Source: Silicimonas sp963779765 (lineage in GTDB: Bacteria; Pseudomonadota; Alphaproteobacteria; Rhodobacterales; Rhodobacteraceae). From it: 64,000 bases of DNA. Positions 46,516 to 55,843 of the stretch are shown in pieces; position 1 is the first letter of the stretch, and each line of letters starts with the position of its first letter. The notes under the pieces are model-generated. The model did no database searches. It was not told the origin of the DNA and worked only from the letters and a program-made list of their open reading frames with translations. Both the position numbers and the translations under genes were made by a program. The stretch spans positions 1,488,001 through 1,552,000 of the forward strand of contig CAVZZP010000002.1 of assembly GCA_963779765.1 (NCBI GenBank), given 5' to 3'.

Positions 46516-48852
46516 ATGAACGTCCGCGATATCTTCGAGACCATGGAGTACGGCCCCGCGCCCGAGGACGCCTCCGAGGCGATGGCCTGGATCGAGCGCC
46601 ACGGCGGCAAGTTCGGCCACTTCATAGGGGGCGACTGGACGAAGCCCGCCTCGACCTTCGCCTCGAAGAACCCCGCGAACGGCAAGCTGCTCGCCAAAAT
46701 CAGCCAGGCGAAACCGAAGGACGTGGACGCTGCCGTGAAGGCCGCCCGCGCCGCGCAGCCCGCCTGGGCCCGCGACGCCAAGGCCCGCGCCCGCGCGCTC
46801 TATGCCCTTGCCCGGATGGTGCAGAAGCACTCCCGCCTCTTCGCCACGCTCGAGACGCTCGACAACGGCAAGCCCATCCGCGAGAGCCGCGACATCGACA
46901 TCCCGCTCGTCGCCCGGCACTTCTACTACCACGCCGGCATGGCGCAGTTCATGGACGACGAGCTGCCCGACCGGCAGGCGCTCGGCGTCGCGGGCCAGAT
47001 CGTGCCGTGGAACTTTCCGCTTCTGATGCTCGCCTGGAAGGTCGCGCCCGCGCTTGCAATGGGCAACACGGTCGTCCTGAAGCCTGCCGAGTACACCTCT
47101 CTCACTGCGCTTCTCTTTGCGGACCTCGCGCGCGAGGCGGGATTGCCGAAAGGTGTGCTCAACATCGTCACCGGCGACGGCAATGTGGGCGCACTGATCA
47201 CCGAGCACGAAGGCATCGACAAAATCGCCTTCACCGGCTCGACCGAGGTCGGGCGCATCATCCGCCGCGCCACCGCCGGGTCGGGCAAGTCCCTGACGCT
47301 CGAGCTGGGCGGCAAGTCCCCCTACATCGTCTTCGACGACGCCGACCAGGATTCCGCCATCGAAGGCCTCGTCGACGCCATCTGGTTCAACCAGGGCCAG
47401 GTCTGCTGCGCTGGCTCCCGGCTTCTGATCCATGAGGGCATCGCCGAGGACTTCACCCGCCGCCTGAAGGCGCGGATGGACAAGCTGCGCGTCGGCGACC
47501 CCTTGGACAAGTGCATCGACGTGGGCGCGGTCGTGGACCCGGTGCAACTTCGGACCATCGAGGGACTCGTCAAAGGCTCCGCCGGTGAGGTCTATCACGC
47601 CCAATGCGAGATGCCGAAGGGCGGGTCCTTCTACCCCCCGACGCTGATTACCGGCCTCTCAAGCGCCGACCCGCTGATGCAGGAGGAGATCTTCGGTCCC
47701 GTCCTCGTCTCGACCACCTTCCGCACCCCGGCCGAGGCGGTGGAGTTGGCGAACAACACCCGCTACGGCCTCGCCGCGACGCTCTGGACCGAGAATGTGA
47801 ACCTCGCGCTCGACATCGCGCCCAAACTCGCGGCGGGCGTGGTCTGGGTGAACGCGACCAACCTCTTCGACGCCGCCGCCGGATTCGGCGGCGTGCGCGA
47901 GTCCGGCTTCGGCCGTGAAGGCGGATGGGAGGGGCTGCTCGCCTATACGAAACCCAAAGCAACGGCGAAGAAGCTGCCCGCCCGCACTGCACCGCCGCAG
48001 GAGACGACGCCCGGCGACGACGCCATCGACCGTACCGCCAAGCTTTACATCGGCGGCAAACAGGCCCGACCCGACGGCGGCTATTCCCGCGCCGTGCTCT
48101 CGCCCAAGGGCAAGGTCGTGGGCGAGGCCGGGATCGCCAACCGCAAGGATCTGCGCAACGCCGTCGAGGCGATGAACGCCGCCGCGTCATGGTCGAAGTC
48201 GACGGGCCATCTGCGCGCCCAGATCCTTTACTACATGGCCGAGAACCTCTCGGCCCGCGCTGCCGAATTCGCCTCCCGCATCGACGCCATGACCGGCAAG
48301 CGAGGCGGCAGGGCCGAGGTCGAGGCATCCATCGACCGTCTCTTCACCTGGGCCGCCTGGGCCGACAAGTTCGATGGACGCGCCAAGGGCGTGCCGATCC
48401 GGGGCGTGGCGCTTGCCATGAACGAACCCGTTGGCAAGATCGCCGCCTTCGCGCCAGACGACGCGCCCCTTCTCGGCCTCGTCTCGCTGGTCGGTCCCGC
48501 GATGGCGATGGGAAACCGGATCACCGTCATCGCCTCCGAACCGCATCCCCTGTCAGCGACCGACTTCTACCAGGTGCTGGACACCTCGGACGTGCCCGGA
48601 GGGGTCGTGAACATCCTGACCGGGCCACACGCCGAACTCGCCCCACAAGCGGCGGGACATATGGACGTCGACGCGGTCTGGAGCTTTTCGACCGCCGACC
48701 TTTCAGCCGCAATCGAGCGGGAGTCCGCAACGAACCTCAAGCGCACCTGGGTCAACCACGGACGGGCGCACGACTGGTCCAAGGCGGCACCGCACGCCTT
48801 CCTCGCGGCGGCCACCGAAGTGAAGACGATCTGGATTCCCTACGGCGAATAG
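46516..48852 (+). CDS. Double-domain aldehyde dehydrogenase
   Basis: A 778-residue protein with two aldehyde-dehydrogenase-like domains. The first (about 25-480) is complete: PWNFPLLMLAWKVAPALAMGN, FTGSTEVG, LELGGKSPYIVF and the catalytic Cys in FNQGQVCCAGSRLL. The second (about 510-770) has the cofactor-fold remnants (APDDAPLLGLVSLVGPAMAMGN) but no catalytic cysteine motif, so it is probably structural. It lies three bases after deoC. Oxidation of acetaldehyde from nucleoside breakdown is the likely job, by context. Confidence 0.9.
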   Translation: MNVRDIFETMEYGPAPEDASEAMAWIERHGGKFGHFIGGDWTKPASTFASKNPANGKLLAKISQAKPKDVDAAVKAARAAQPAWARDAKARARALYALARMVQKHSRLFATLETLDNGKPIRESRDIDIPLVARHFYYHAGMAQFMDDELPDRQALGVAGQIVPWNFPLLMLAWKVAPALAMGNTVVLKPAEYTSLTALLFADLAREAGLPKGVLNIVTGDGNVGALITEHEGIDKIAFTGSTEVGRIIRRATAGSGKSLTLELGGKSPYIVFDDADQDSAIEGLVDAIWFNQGQVCCAGSRLLIHEGIAEDFTRRLKARMDKLRVGDPLDKCIDVGAVVDPVQLRTIEGLVKGSAGEVYHAQCEMPKGGSFYPPTLITGLSSADPLMQEEIFGPVLVSTTFRTPAEAVELANNTRYGLAATLWTENVNLALDIAPKLAAGVVWVNATNLFDAAAGFGGVRESGFGREGGWEGLLAYTKPKATAKKLPARTAPPQETTPGDDAIDRTAKLYIGGKQARPDGGYSRAVLSPKGKVVGEAGIANRKDLRNAVEAMNAAASWSKSTGHLRAQILYYMAENLSARAAEFASRIDAMTGKRGGRAEVEASIDRLFTWAAWADKFDGRAKGVPIRGVALAMNEPVGKIAAFAPDDAPLLGLVSLVGPAMAMGNRITVIASEPHPLSATDFYQVLDTSDVPGGVVNILTGPHAELAPQAAGHMDVDAVWSFSTADLSAAIERESATNLKRTWVNHGRAHDWSKAAPHAFLAAATEVKTIWIPYGE

Positions 48853-48914
48853 GTGTCCGCCCCCGCAATCGGCCCTACCTCTCCCCCATGCAAACACTGA
48901 CACGGGAGAGACCC

Positions 48915-49646
48915 ATGATCCGCCTGGCAATCGCCACCAGCCTTCTCGCCGCCCCGGCCTTCGCCGAGGACGTGACCTATGACGTCGACGGCGTCGCCCA
49001 CACCGGCTACTTCGCCGCCGCCGAAAATCCGCAGGGCCTCGTCGTGATCGTCCACGACTGGGACGGCCTCGACGACTACGAAAAGGGCCGTGCCGACGAG
49101 CTTGCCGGCATGGGATACGACGCCTTCGCGGTCGACATGTACGGCGAGGACACGCCCACGGGGACCATGGAGCAGAACCAGGCCGCCTCGGGCGAACTTG
49201 GCCAGGACCGCGAGAAGATGCGCGCCCTTATCTCGGCCGGGCTCGAACAGGCGAAAGGCCAGTCTTCGGCCGAAGACCTTGTGATGATGGGCTACTGCTT
49301 CGGCGGTGGCGTCACGCTCGAGATGGCTCGATCCGACATGGCGGGCGAGGCGGCGGGTTTCGCCACCTTCCACGGTTCGCTCGAAACACCGGAGGGTCAG
49401 AGCTACGACGGGGACGAGGCGCCGATCCTCATCATGCACGGCGGCGCGGACACCTCGGTGACGATGGAGGTCCTGACCGCTCTCACCAACGAACTCGAGG
49501 AAGCCGGCAACACCTACACCGCCGAGGTCTACTCGGGCGCACCGCACGCCTTCACCGTCGAAGGCTCCGACCGTTATCAGGAACGGGCCGACATGGAGAG
49601 CTGGGAAGCCTTCACGGATTTCCTGGGCGAAACGCTCGGAAGCTGA
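48915..49646 (+). CDS. Secreted dienelactone hydrolase family protein
   Basis: A 243-residue alpha/beta hydrolase of the dienelactone hydrolase family. It has a signal peptide (MIRLAIATSLLAAPAFAED, cleavage about 17), so it acts in the periplasm. The triad is Cys in MGYCFGGGV, Asp in MHGGADTSV and His in GAPHAFTVEG. An upstream ATG at 48888 would spoil the signal peptide, and the one at 48915 follows GGGAGAG. The substrate is unknown; family members split lactones and thioesters. Confidence 0.88.
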   Translation: MIRLAIATSLLAAPAFAEDVTYDVDGVAHTGYFAAAENPQGLVVIVHDWDGLDDYEKGRADELAGMGYDAFAVDMYGEDTPTGTMEQNQAASGELGQDREKMRALISAGLEQAKGQSSAEDLVMMGYCFGGGVTLEMARSDMAGEAAGFATFHGSLETPEGQSYDGDEAPILIMHGGADTSVTMEVLTALTNELEEAGNTYTAEVYSGAPHAFTVEGSDRYQERADMESWEAFTDFLGETLGS

Positions 49647-49656
49647 CGCCGAAACG

Positions 49657-49684
49657 AAAAACGCCCCCGGAATCCCCGGGGGCG
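49657..49684. terminator. Bidirectional terminator between the hydrolase and hsp20
   Basis: CGCCCCCGG (49662-49670) pairs with CCGGGGGCG (49676-49684), loop AATCC. The run of As just before it (49657-49661) becomes a T-run for minus-strand transcripts arriving from hsp20, while plus-strand transcripts get only the hairpin. Confidence 0.7.
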
Positions 49685-49706
49685 CCACGACATCGCATCA
49701 GGTCGA

Positions 49707-50174
49707 TCACTCGGCGGCGTGGGACTCCACGGCCTTCGCCTCGACGGTCTCGCCCTTGGCGATCTCGATGCGGCGCGGCTTCAGCGCTTCGGGCACTTCA
49801 CGCTTGAGGTCGATGTGCAGCATGCCGTTGACGTGGCTGGCACCCGTCACGCGGACATGGTCGGCCAGCGCGAAGCGGCGCTCGAAGGCGCGGTTCGCAA
49901 TGCCGCGGTGCAGGTAGGTCGTCCCTTCGTCCTCGGCGCTTTTCCGAGCCGAGACGATCAGGGCGCTTTCGCGCACCTCGACCGAAAGCTCGTCTTCGGC
50001 GAAGCCGGCAACGGCAATCGAGATGCGCCATGCATCGTCGGCGGTCTTCTCGATGTTGTAGGGCGGATAGGACGGAGCCGACTGGGTGTCGGTCAGGATC
50101 CGGTCCATCATGTCGGCAATCTGGTCGAAGCCGACGGTGGCACGATAGAGCGGTGCAAGGTCAAATCTACGCAT
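49707..50174 (-). CDS. Small heat-shock protein, Hsp20/IbpA family
   Basis: A 155-residue alpha-crystallin-domain chaperone that holds unfolded proteins. Typical segments are MRRFDLAPLYRATVGFDQI at the N terminus, SYPPYNIEKTADDAWRISIAVAGF, EVRESALIVSARK, LHRGIANRAFERRFALADHV and NGMLHIDLKREVPEA. The ATG at 50174 is preferred to one nine bases upstream because AAGGAGG then has a correct spacing of about nine. Its leader looks like an RNA thermometer. Confidence 0.94.
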   Translation of the reverse strand: MRRFDLAPLYRATVGFDQIADMMDRILTDTQSAPSYPPYNIEKTADDAWRISIAVAGFAEDELSVEVRESALIVSARKSAEDEGTTYLHRGIANRAFERRFALADHVRVTGASHVNGMLHIDLKREVPEALKPRRIEIAKGETVEAKAVESHAAE

Positions 50175-50260
50175 GAGGGTCATCCTCCTTGGAGCGATAC
50201 CAATGGACCTTCCCGACTGGGCAAGGTCCGGTTCATCTTGTCTGCGCCGGACCCGTTCAT
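50175..50260 (-). promoter_or_regulatory. ROSE-like RNA thermometer in the hsp20 leader (candidate)
   Basis: On the minus strand the ribosome site AAGGAGGATG (50181-50190) is directly preceded by TCGCTCC (50191-50197), which matches the UYGCU signature that masks the SD in ROSE elements. Upstream lies a strong hairpin: GGACCTTCCC (50205-50214) pairs with GGG-C-AAGGTCC (50219-50229). A further GGTCCGG/CCGGACC pair (50225-50231, 50247-50253) could form an alternative fold. Repression at low temperature and melting on heat shock is inferred from the family. Confidence 0.55.
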
Positions 50261-50302
50261 CGGCCCCCGGCACTGGCGAGATAGGAAGCGCCGCGCAGGC
50301 GT

Positions 50303-50989
50303 TCAAGGGCGGTCGCGGCCGAGGATGTCGAGGATCGGCGGCAGCCTGAGACGCACATCCGACGCCTGCGCGACAGGTTGATCAAGGATGCGCCCGCGGC
50401 TCGAGATGACCGCGACGATCTCCAGCCCGTCGTCCGTCACGCGTAGGATGGGCGAGCCGCTCTCTCCGCCCTGCACGCGACAGCCTAGGGTGACGAGGCC
50501 AGGGATGCCTTCGATCGTCGGGCAGGGCCGCTGACGCGGTCGGGGACCCTCGCGCCAACTATAGAGGTGCAGCGTCTCGCCGACACGCGCGTCGTCGCCG
50601 GTGGCGAAGGGGATCGCGCGGTCGCCTGGGACAGGTGTCTCCAGGACCGCGACGGCAAGGTCGAAGCGCAGGCGCCATTCCACGCGCGGACTTTCGCGGT
50701 CGTAAAGAGGATGTCGGACGACGCGCGCGACGGGATAGGTGCCGGGTCGCCCGTCGCCCGGACGAAAGACGATGCCGGAGGGAGTTTCACCCCGCCCCCC
50801 GCAGTGAGCCGCGGTGACGACAAGATCAGGCGCGATCAATGCCGCCGTGCAGCCGCCGCCGCTGTTCGTATTCTCGATCCTGCCGACACCCGACGCGGCG
50901 TCCGCCGACAGGGCCGGACCAGCCAGCGCAAACGCCAGGGCCATCGCGCTCAGGGCAAGCGGGCCCCTAAGGCCGCAGAAACTTCGCAC
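50303..50989 (-). CDS. Trypsin-like serine protease (second of a pair)
   Basis: A 228-residue chymotrypsin-fold protease, secreted by a signal peptide (VRSFCGLRGPLALSAMALAF then ALAGPALSADA). The triad is His in VVTAAHCGGRG, Asp in RLRFDLAVAVLE and Ser in VQGGESGSPIL. The GTG at 50989 overlaps the preceding gene's coding end by 23 bases; a later ATG at 50944 would leave no positive N-terminal residues for export. It follows another protease of the same fold, and they may share a substrate or act in sequence. Confidence 0.83.
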   Translation of the reverse strand: MRSFCGLRGPLALSAMALAFALAGPALSADAASGVGRIENTNSGGGCTAALIAPDLVVTAAHCGGRGETPSGIVFRPGDGRPGTYPVARVVRHPLYDRESPRVEWRLRFDLAVAVLETPVPGDRAIPFATGDDARVGETLHLYSWREGPRPRQRPCPTIEGIPGLVTLGCRVQGGESGSPILRVTDDGLEIVAVISSRGRILDQPVAQASDVRLRLPPILDILGRDRP

Positions 50990-51800
50990 CGCCCGTTCCG
51001 CTGTTGAGAAGGCTTGTGCCGGTCGTCGGCGTCCGTTGAGTCGCGGGCACACGGCGCGCTGCGATGCCGCCGCCGTTGCGCAGCATCGCCATCATCTCGG
51101 ACAGCGGCGCCTCGAGGTTGGTTCCGACGGATACGCGCCGCCCGTTCACTTCGGCCTTGGCCGAGATCACCGACACGATGCGCGGCACCCCGTCGACCTC
51201 GGCGAAGACGGGTGCCCCGCTGGACCCGAAGTCGACATCGCAGGACAGGATCAGCGAGCCGCTGCGCCGGGCCAGGACGTGGCACACTTCCTGTAACGAC
51301 GGCGATTCCGCGCGGTCGTGCGCATAGGAGACAACGCCGACGCTGGCGCCCTTGCGGGGTCGCCCGGCGGTCTGGAAGGGCTGGATGTTCGCAAGCCTGA
51401 TTTCGGAGTCGAGTTCGAGGAGGGCGAGGTCATTCGATACCTCCAAATCCTCGCCGGTTGTCCCCGTGTAGACGTAACCCGGATGGACCAGGGCTCGCCG
51501 GACCCGCCGTGTCGCCGAGGCATGTCCGTTGCGCCAGCCTGCGTTGAACCGGATCGCCGAAGGATCGACTGCCGCGCCATCCGCATCGAAGAGGCAGTGT
51601 CCGGCGGTAAGTACGAGGTCGGGCGCGATCAAGGCGCCGGTGCACATGCCGCCCCAGCCGATGTCCAGCCGACCCACGGCCTCCCAGCCGCGCGCCTCGT
51701 AGGCGGTCAGAAGCCGCGTGAGCTGGCTCGCGCCCTCTCCCTCGGCGCGCGCTCCACCGACGCCGAATGCGACCAACGCTGCCGCGAGCAGAATCCGCAT
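50967..51800 (-). CDS. Trypsin-like serine protease (first of a pair)
   Basis: A 277-residue secreted protease with signal peptide MRILLAAALVAFGVGGARAEG. The triad is His in VLTAGHCLFDADG, Asp in VSNDLALLELDS and Ser in DFGSSGAPVFAEVDG. The domain ends near residue 240 and a low-complexity Thr/Arg-rich tail follows. It overlaps the next protease gene by 23 bases. Envelope quality control or peptide scavenging is possible; no inhibitor or partner gene is adjacent. Confidence 0.85.
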   Translation of the reverse strand: MRILLAAALVAFGVGGARAEGEGASQLTRLLTAYEARGWEAVGRLDIGWGGMCTGALIAPDLVLTAGHCLFDADGAAVDPSAIRFNAGWRNGHASATRRVRRALVHPGYVYTGTTGEDLEVSNDLALLELDSEIRLANIQPFQTAGRPRKGASVGVVSYAHDRAESPSLQEVCHVLARRSGSLILSCDVDFGSSGAPVFAEVDGVPRIVSVISAKAEVNGRRVSVGTNLEAPLSEMMAMLRNGGGIAARRVPATQRTPTTGTSLLNSGTGGAKFLRP

Positions 51801-51827
51801 GTCCGTCCCCTTCAGGTGCAGGGTATC

Positions 51828-53219
51828 CTAGACAGGCGTTGAGGCAAGATTGTGTCGCATGTGGCGCGGCGCCAGCGCGCGGGGACGCGGCCCGCCCGTC
51901 GCCCAGTCCAGCAGTTCGACCGTATGGACCACGGGAATGCCGGTGCCCGATCCGATCTGCATCATGCACCCGATGTTGCCCGCCGCGATGATATCGGGCG
52001 CCTTCGCCTCCAGCGTCTGGACCTTGCGCGCCTTCAGCTTCTCCGAGATTTCGGGCTGAAGCAGGTTGTAGGTCCCTGCCGATCCGCAGCACAGGTGACT
52101 GTCCGCAGGCTCCACCACCTCGAAGCCGGCGGTCTTCAGCAGATCCTTCGGATAGGTCTTGATCTTCTGCCCGTGCTGCAGCGAGCAGGCGGCGTGATAG
52201 GCGACCCGTATCGGCCCTTTCCCTTCGGCGTCTTCAGGCGCGGTCGCGTCGATCCCCGCCAGGTCCATCTTCGCCCGGTTCGCCGAATGGCTCGCGACCG
52301 TCGGAAGAAGACGCACCAGAAGCTCGGATACATCGACCGCCAGGTCCGCCACCGTCGCGGCGTCGTCCGCCAAGGCGTCGGTGCGGAACATGTGGCCGTA
52401 GTCCTTGACCGTCGTCCCGCACCCGCTCGTGTTTATGACGATGGCGTCCAACCCCCCGCCCCGAACCTCCGCCATGAAGGCGCGGATGTTGCGCGCGGCG
52501 AAAGCGTGGCTTTCCGCCTCTTTCCCCATGTGATGCGTCAGCGCGCCGCAGCAGCCCATCCCATCCGGCACGACGATCTCGCACCCCAGCCGCCGAAGAA
52601 GCCGGATCGTGGCGTCGTTGATGTCGGTGTTCAGCGCCTTCTGCGCGCAGCCCGTCATCAGCGCGACCCGCATCCGCCTCTCGCCGTGCGCGGCAAAGGT
52701 CTGTGGATCGTCATTGCGGCTGACAGACGGAATCCGTTCCGGCGCCATCCGCAGCATCGCCCTCAGCCGTGCATCCGGCATAAGCCCGGCAAAGGGTCGA
52801 GCGATCTTCGCACCCAGCAGCGCCAGCCTGAATCGACCGGGATGAGGAATGATCCGCGACAGCGTCCACCGCAAAAGCCGGTCCATCGGCGGCCGGCGAT
52901 AGGTCCGCTCGATATAGGCGCGGGCATGATCGACGAGGTGCATGTAATGCACGCCCGAGGGACAGGTCGTCATGCAGGCCAGACACGACAGGCAGCGGTC
53001 GATGTGCTTGACCGTCTGCGCGTCGGCGGGACGGTCGTTCTCCAGCATGTCCTTGATCAGATAAATCCGCCCCCGAGGGCTATCGAGTTCGTCGCCCAGC
53101 ACCTGATAGGTCGGGCAGGTCGCGGTGCAGAACCCGCAGTGGACGCAGGCGCGCAGGATCTCGTTCGACCGCGCGATGCCGGGATCCTGAAGCTGCGCCT
53201 CGGTGAAGGTCGTCTGCAT
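51828..53219 (-). CDS. glcF: Glycolate oxidase iron-sulfur subunit
   Basis: A 463-residue iron-sulfur subunit of glycolate oxidase, passing electrons from the flavin subunits to the quinone pool. Two ferredoxin-type clusters are visible: CVHCGFCTATCPTYQ (about 26-40) and CLSCLACMTTCPSGV (about 77-91). Two CCG-type cysteine-rich domains follow (CAQKALNTDIN, GCCGALTHHMG, GCGTTVKDYGH, CCGSAGTYNLLQPE). Its ATG overlaps the glcE stop (TGATG). Glycolate would come from phytoplankton exudates or photorespiration-like metabolism. Confidence 0.95.
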   Translation of the reverse strand: MQTTFTEAQLQDPGIARSNEILRACVHCGFCTATCPTYQVLGDELDSPRGRIYLIKDMLENDRPADAQTVKHIDRCLSCLACMTTCPSGVHYMHLVDHARAYIERTYRRPPMDRLLRWTLSRIIPHPGRFRLALLGAKIARPFAGLMPDARLRAMLRMAPERIPSVSRNDDPQTFAAHGERRMRVALMTGCAQKALNTDINDATIRLLRRLGCEIVVPDGMGCCGALTHHMGKEAESHAFAARNIRAFMAEVRGGGLDAIVINTSGCGTTVKDYGHMFRTDALADDAATVADLAVDVSELLVRLLPTVASHSANRAKMDLAGIDATAPEDAEGKGPIRVAYHAACSLQHGQKIKTYPKDLLKTAGFEVVEPADSHLCCGSAGTYNLLQPEISEKLKARKVQTLEAKAPDIIAAGNIGCMMQIGSGTGIPVVHTVELLDWATGGPRPRALAPRHMRHNLASTPV

Positions 53220-54311
53220 CAGCCCATCACTCCCGGGTTCAGGATGCCGCGGGGATCGAACTCGGCCCGCAGCTTCCTGGCCAGTGCCGCCAGCGGCGCC
53301 GCCTCCGGATGCATCCGCGGCCCGTGCCCCTCGCCCCGGACAAGCGTCGCGTGCCCGTCGAAGGGCCCAAGCGTCCGGCGCAGATCCGTGCCCTCGGAAA
53401 CCAGCGCCCAGATCAGCCCGCCGCCCCAGTCCACCAGCACCGTCGCGCCGCCCGGCAGCCCCCTGACCAGCCGCGGTGCCTCCGAGGCCTTGGCCGAGAT
53501 CCGCCAGACGTCACCCGGCGCGACCGGCCAGTGCCTCCGCGTCCCGGATGCCGCGCCACAGCGCCGCGCTCTCCTCGCCTTGCAGGACCCGCGCCTCGTG
53601 CCCCGGAAACATCCCCGCGACCCGGCCTTCGCGATAGGCGACCGACGCCGCCATCCCTTCGATCCGCAGGAAGACGTCTCCGCCCGTCCACGCCGCGCCG
53701 CTGATCGAAAAGGGCGAGGCCAGCGCTGCCGCCATCGCTCCCGACGCCTCGGCAACGTCCAGGCCGGACAGCACCACCGTCGCCTGCGTCTCGGGCCGCG
53801 GCAGGACCTTCAGGCTCACTTCGGTCAGGACGCCTAAAGTGCCGCGCGCGCCGCACATCAGGCGGGCAAGATCGTAGCCCGTGACGTTCTTCATCACGCG
53901 CCCACCGTTCTTGACGACCGTCCCCCGCCCGTCGACGAAGCGGACACCCAGAAGCACGTCGCGCGCCGCCCCCGCCTGCACCCGGCGCGGACCCGAGACG
54001 TTGGCCGCCACGACACCGCCGATGGTCGGCTCGCCCTCGGTCCCGAGCAGCGCCCGATGATCCATCGGCTCGAAAGCCAGCATCTGGTTTTCGGCCGCGA
54101 GGGTCTCCTCGATCTCGCCGACCGGCGTCCCCGCCCGCGCCACCAGCGTCAGCGCGCCCGGCTCGTAGAGCGTGATCCCGGCGATCCCGGACGTGGTCAG
54201 CAGCGCACCCTCGCCCGTCATGCCCCGCGTGCCACCGCCGCGGATCGACAGAGCGCCCGCCGCCCCGGCGACCGCCTCGGCCAGCTCACGTTCGTCCGCA
54301 GGCATCAGCAT
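53219..54311 (-). CDS. glcE: Glycolate oxidase FAD-binding subunit GlcE, frameshifted near 53515
   Basis: The second flavin subunit, about 363 residues after correction. The FAD_binding_4-type domain shows IRGGGTRGM, EPTIGGVVAANVSGPRR, GAARDVLLGVRFVDGRG and VKNGGRVMKNVTGYDLARLMCGARG. The last ~100 residues (from DVWRISAK onwards to FDPRGILNPGVMG) lie in another frame; one extra base in the CCC run at about 53514-53516 restores ALAGRAGDVWRIS. It overlaps glcF by one base. The start at 54311 is the only candidate ATG with the right frame. Confidence 0.87.
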
Positions 54312-54341
54312 CCGGACTTCATTTCTTCCAAAATACGCATG

Positions 54342-55790
54342 TCACGCCGCCAGCCCCGGGCGCTCGCGCCGGGAAGCCGAGACCATCAGCGGAAACACCT
54401 TCGCCGGGTTCAGAAGCCATGCCGGGTCGAAGACATCCTTCACCCGCATCTGCGCCTCGAGGTCGGCCGGAGCGAACTGCACATCCATCAGGTCGCGTTT
54501 CTCGACGCCCACGCCATGCTCGCCGGTCAGGCAACCGCCCACTTCGACGCACAGCTTCAGGATCTCGGCGCCAAGCGCCTCGCAGGTCTCGAGGTCTCCG
54601 GGCTTGTTCGCGTCGAACAGGATCAGGGGATGCATGTTGCCGTCGCCGGCGTGAAAGACGTTCGCGACGTCCAGCCCGAAGTCCTTCGACATCTCGCCGA
54701 TACGCTTCAGGACGAAGGGCAATTCGCTGACGGGAATCGTTCCGTCGAGGCACATGTAATCGCCCATCTGCCCCATCGCACCGAAGGCGGACTTGCGCCC
54801 CAGCCAGATGCGCGCGGCCTCGTCCGCGTCCTTCGCCTCGCGGAACTCGACAGGGTCGTGGCGCTCGGCGATCTGGCGGATGACCGCAAGCTGCGCGTCG
54901 ATCTCATCGGGCGAGCCCTCGACCTCGACGATCAGAAGCGCCTCGCAGTCGGGATAACCGGCCTTGCAGTACTCCTCGGTCGCGCGAATGCAGGGCCGGT
55001 CCATGAACTCGATCGCTACGGGCAGAACGCCCGCGCGGATGATGTCCGACACGCAGGCCCCTGCGACCTCGTCCGAGCGGTATCCGATCAGCACCGGCCG
55101 CACGCCCTCCGGCTTTGGCACCAGCCGCAGCATCGCCTCGGTCACGATGCCAAGCTGGCCCTCCGAGCCGCAGATCACCGCCAGCCAGTCATAGCCGCCC
55201 GCATCCATGTGCGCGCCGCCGATCTCGATCACCGTGCCGTCCATCAGGACCAGCGTCACGCCCAGCAGGTTGTTCGTCGTCACGCCATACTTCAGGCAAT
55301 GCGCCCCGCCCGAGTTCATCCCGATGTTGCCTGCTATCGCGCAGGCCAGTTGCGACGACGGGTCGGGGGCATAGAAGAAGCCGTCTGCCTCGACCGCGCC
55401 GGTGACGCTCAGGTTCGTCCGCCCGGTCTGCACGCGGATGGTGCGGTTCTCGTAGTCGGTCTCGATGACGTCGTTCATGCGCGCCACGCCGATCACGACG
55501 CTGTCGGCCGTCGGCAAAGCGCCCCCCGCCAGCGAGGTGCCGGATCCGCGCGGCACGACGGGAACGCCCTCTTCGTGGCAGATGCGCAGGACGGACGCGA
55601 CCTCCTCGGTCGAGGAGGGCAGGACCACCGCCAAGGGCGGGCAGCGATAAGCGGTCAGCCCGTCGCACTCATAGGCGCGGGTCTCGGCCTCGTCGTGGAT
55701 CACGGCGTCCTTCGACAGCACGGACGACAGGCGCGCAACGATGCGAGCCTTCCGGGACAGGACCGTGGCGTCGGGAAGAGGCATCTGCAT
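54342..55790 (-). CDS. glcD: Glycolate oxidase subunit GlcD (FAD-linked)
   Basis: A 482-residue FAD-linked oxidase that carries out glycolate dehydrogenation to glyoxylate. Motifs are VVPRGSGTSLAGGALPTADSVV and GNIGMNSGGAHCLKYGVTTNN for FAD, and the C-terminal FAD-oxidase domain with HAGDGNMHPLILFD and GGCLTGEHGVGVEKRDLM. The ATG at 55790 has GGAGG eight bases upstream; the open frame 36 bases further up is not needed. It is the first gene of glcDEF. Confidence 0.95.
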   Translation of the reverse strand: MQMPLPDATVLSRKARIVARLSSVLSKDAVIHDEAETRAYECDGLTAYRCPPLAVVLPSSTEEVASVLRICHEEGVPVVPRGSGTSLAGGALPTADSVVIGVARMNDVIETDYENRTIRVQTGRTNLSVTGAVEADGFFYAPDPSSQLACAIAGNIGMNSGGAHCLKYGVTTNNLLGVTLVLMDGTVIEIGGAHMDAGGYDWLAVICGSEGQLGIVTEAMLRLVPKPEGVRPVLIGYRSDEVAGACVSDIIRAGVLPVAIEFMDRPCIRATEEYCKAGYPDCEALLIVEVEGSPDEIDAQLAVIRQIAERHDPVEFREAKDADEAARIWLGRKSAFGAMGQMGDYMCLDGTIPVSELPFVLKRIGEMSKDFGLDVANVFHAGDGNMHPLILFDANKPGDLETCEALGAEILKLCVEVGGCLTGEHGVGVEKRDLMDVQFAPADLEAQMRVKDVFDPAWLLNPAKVFPLMVSASRRERPGLAA

Positions 55791-55843
55791 CGCGTATCCT
55801 CCGAATTGGTCAGAACATATAACCAATCATGCTCTCGGGCAAC

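Noticed and set aside
45409..47604. Long minus-strand open frame opposite deoC and the aldehyde dehydrogenase (731 codons)
   Set aside because: Same shadow pattern; the plus-strand genes are fully conserved.
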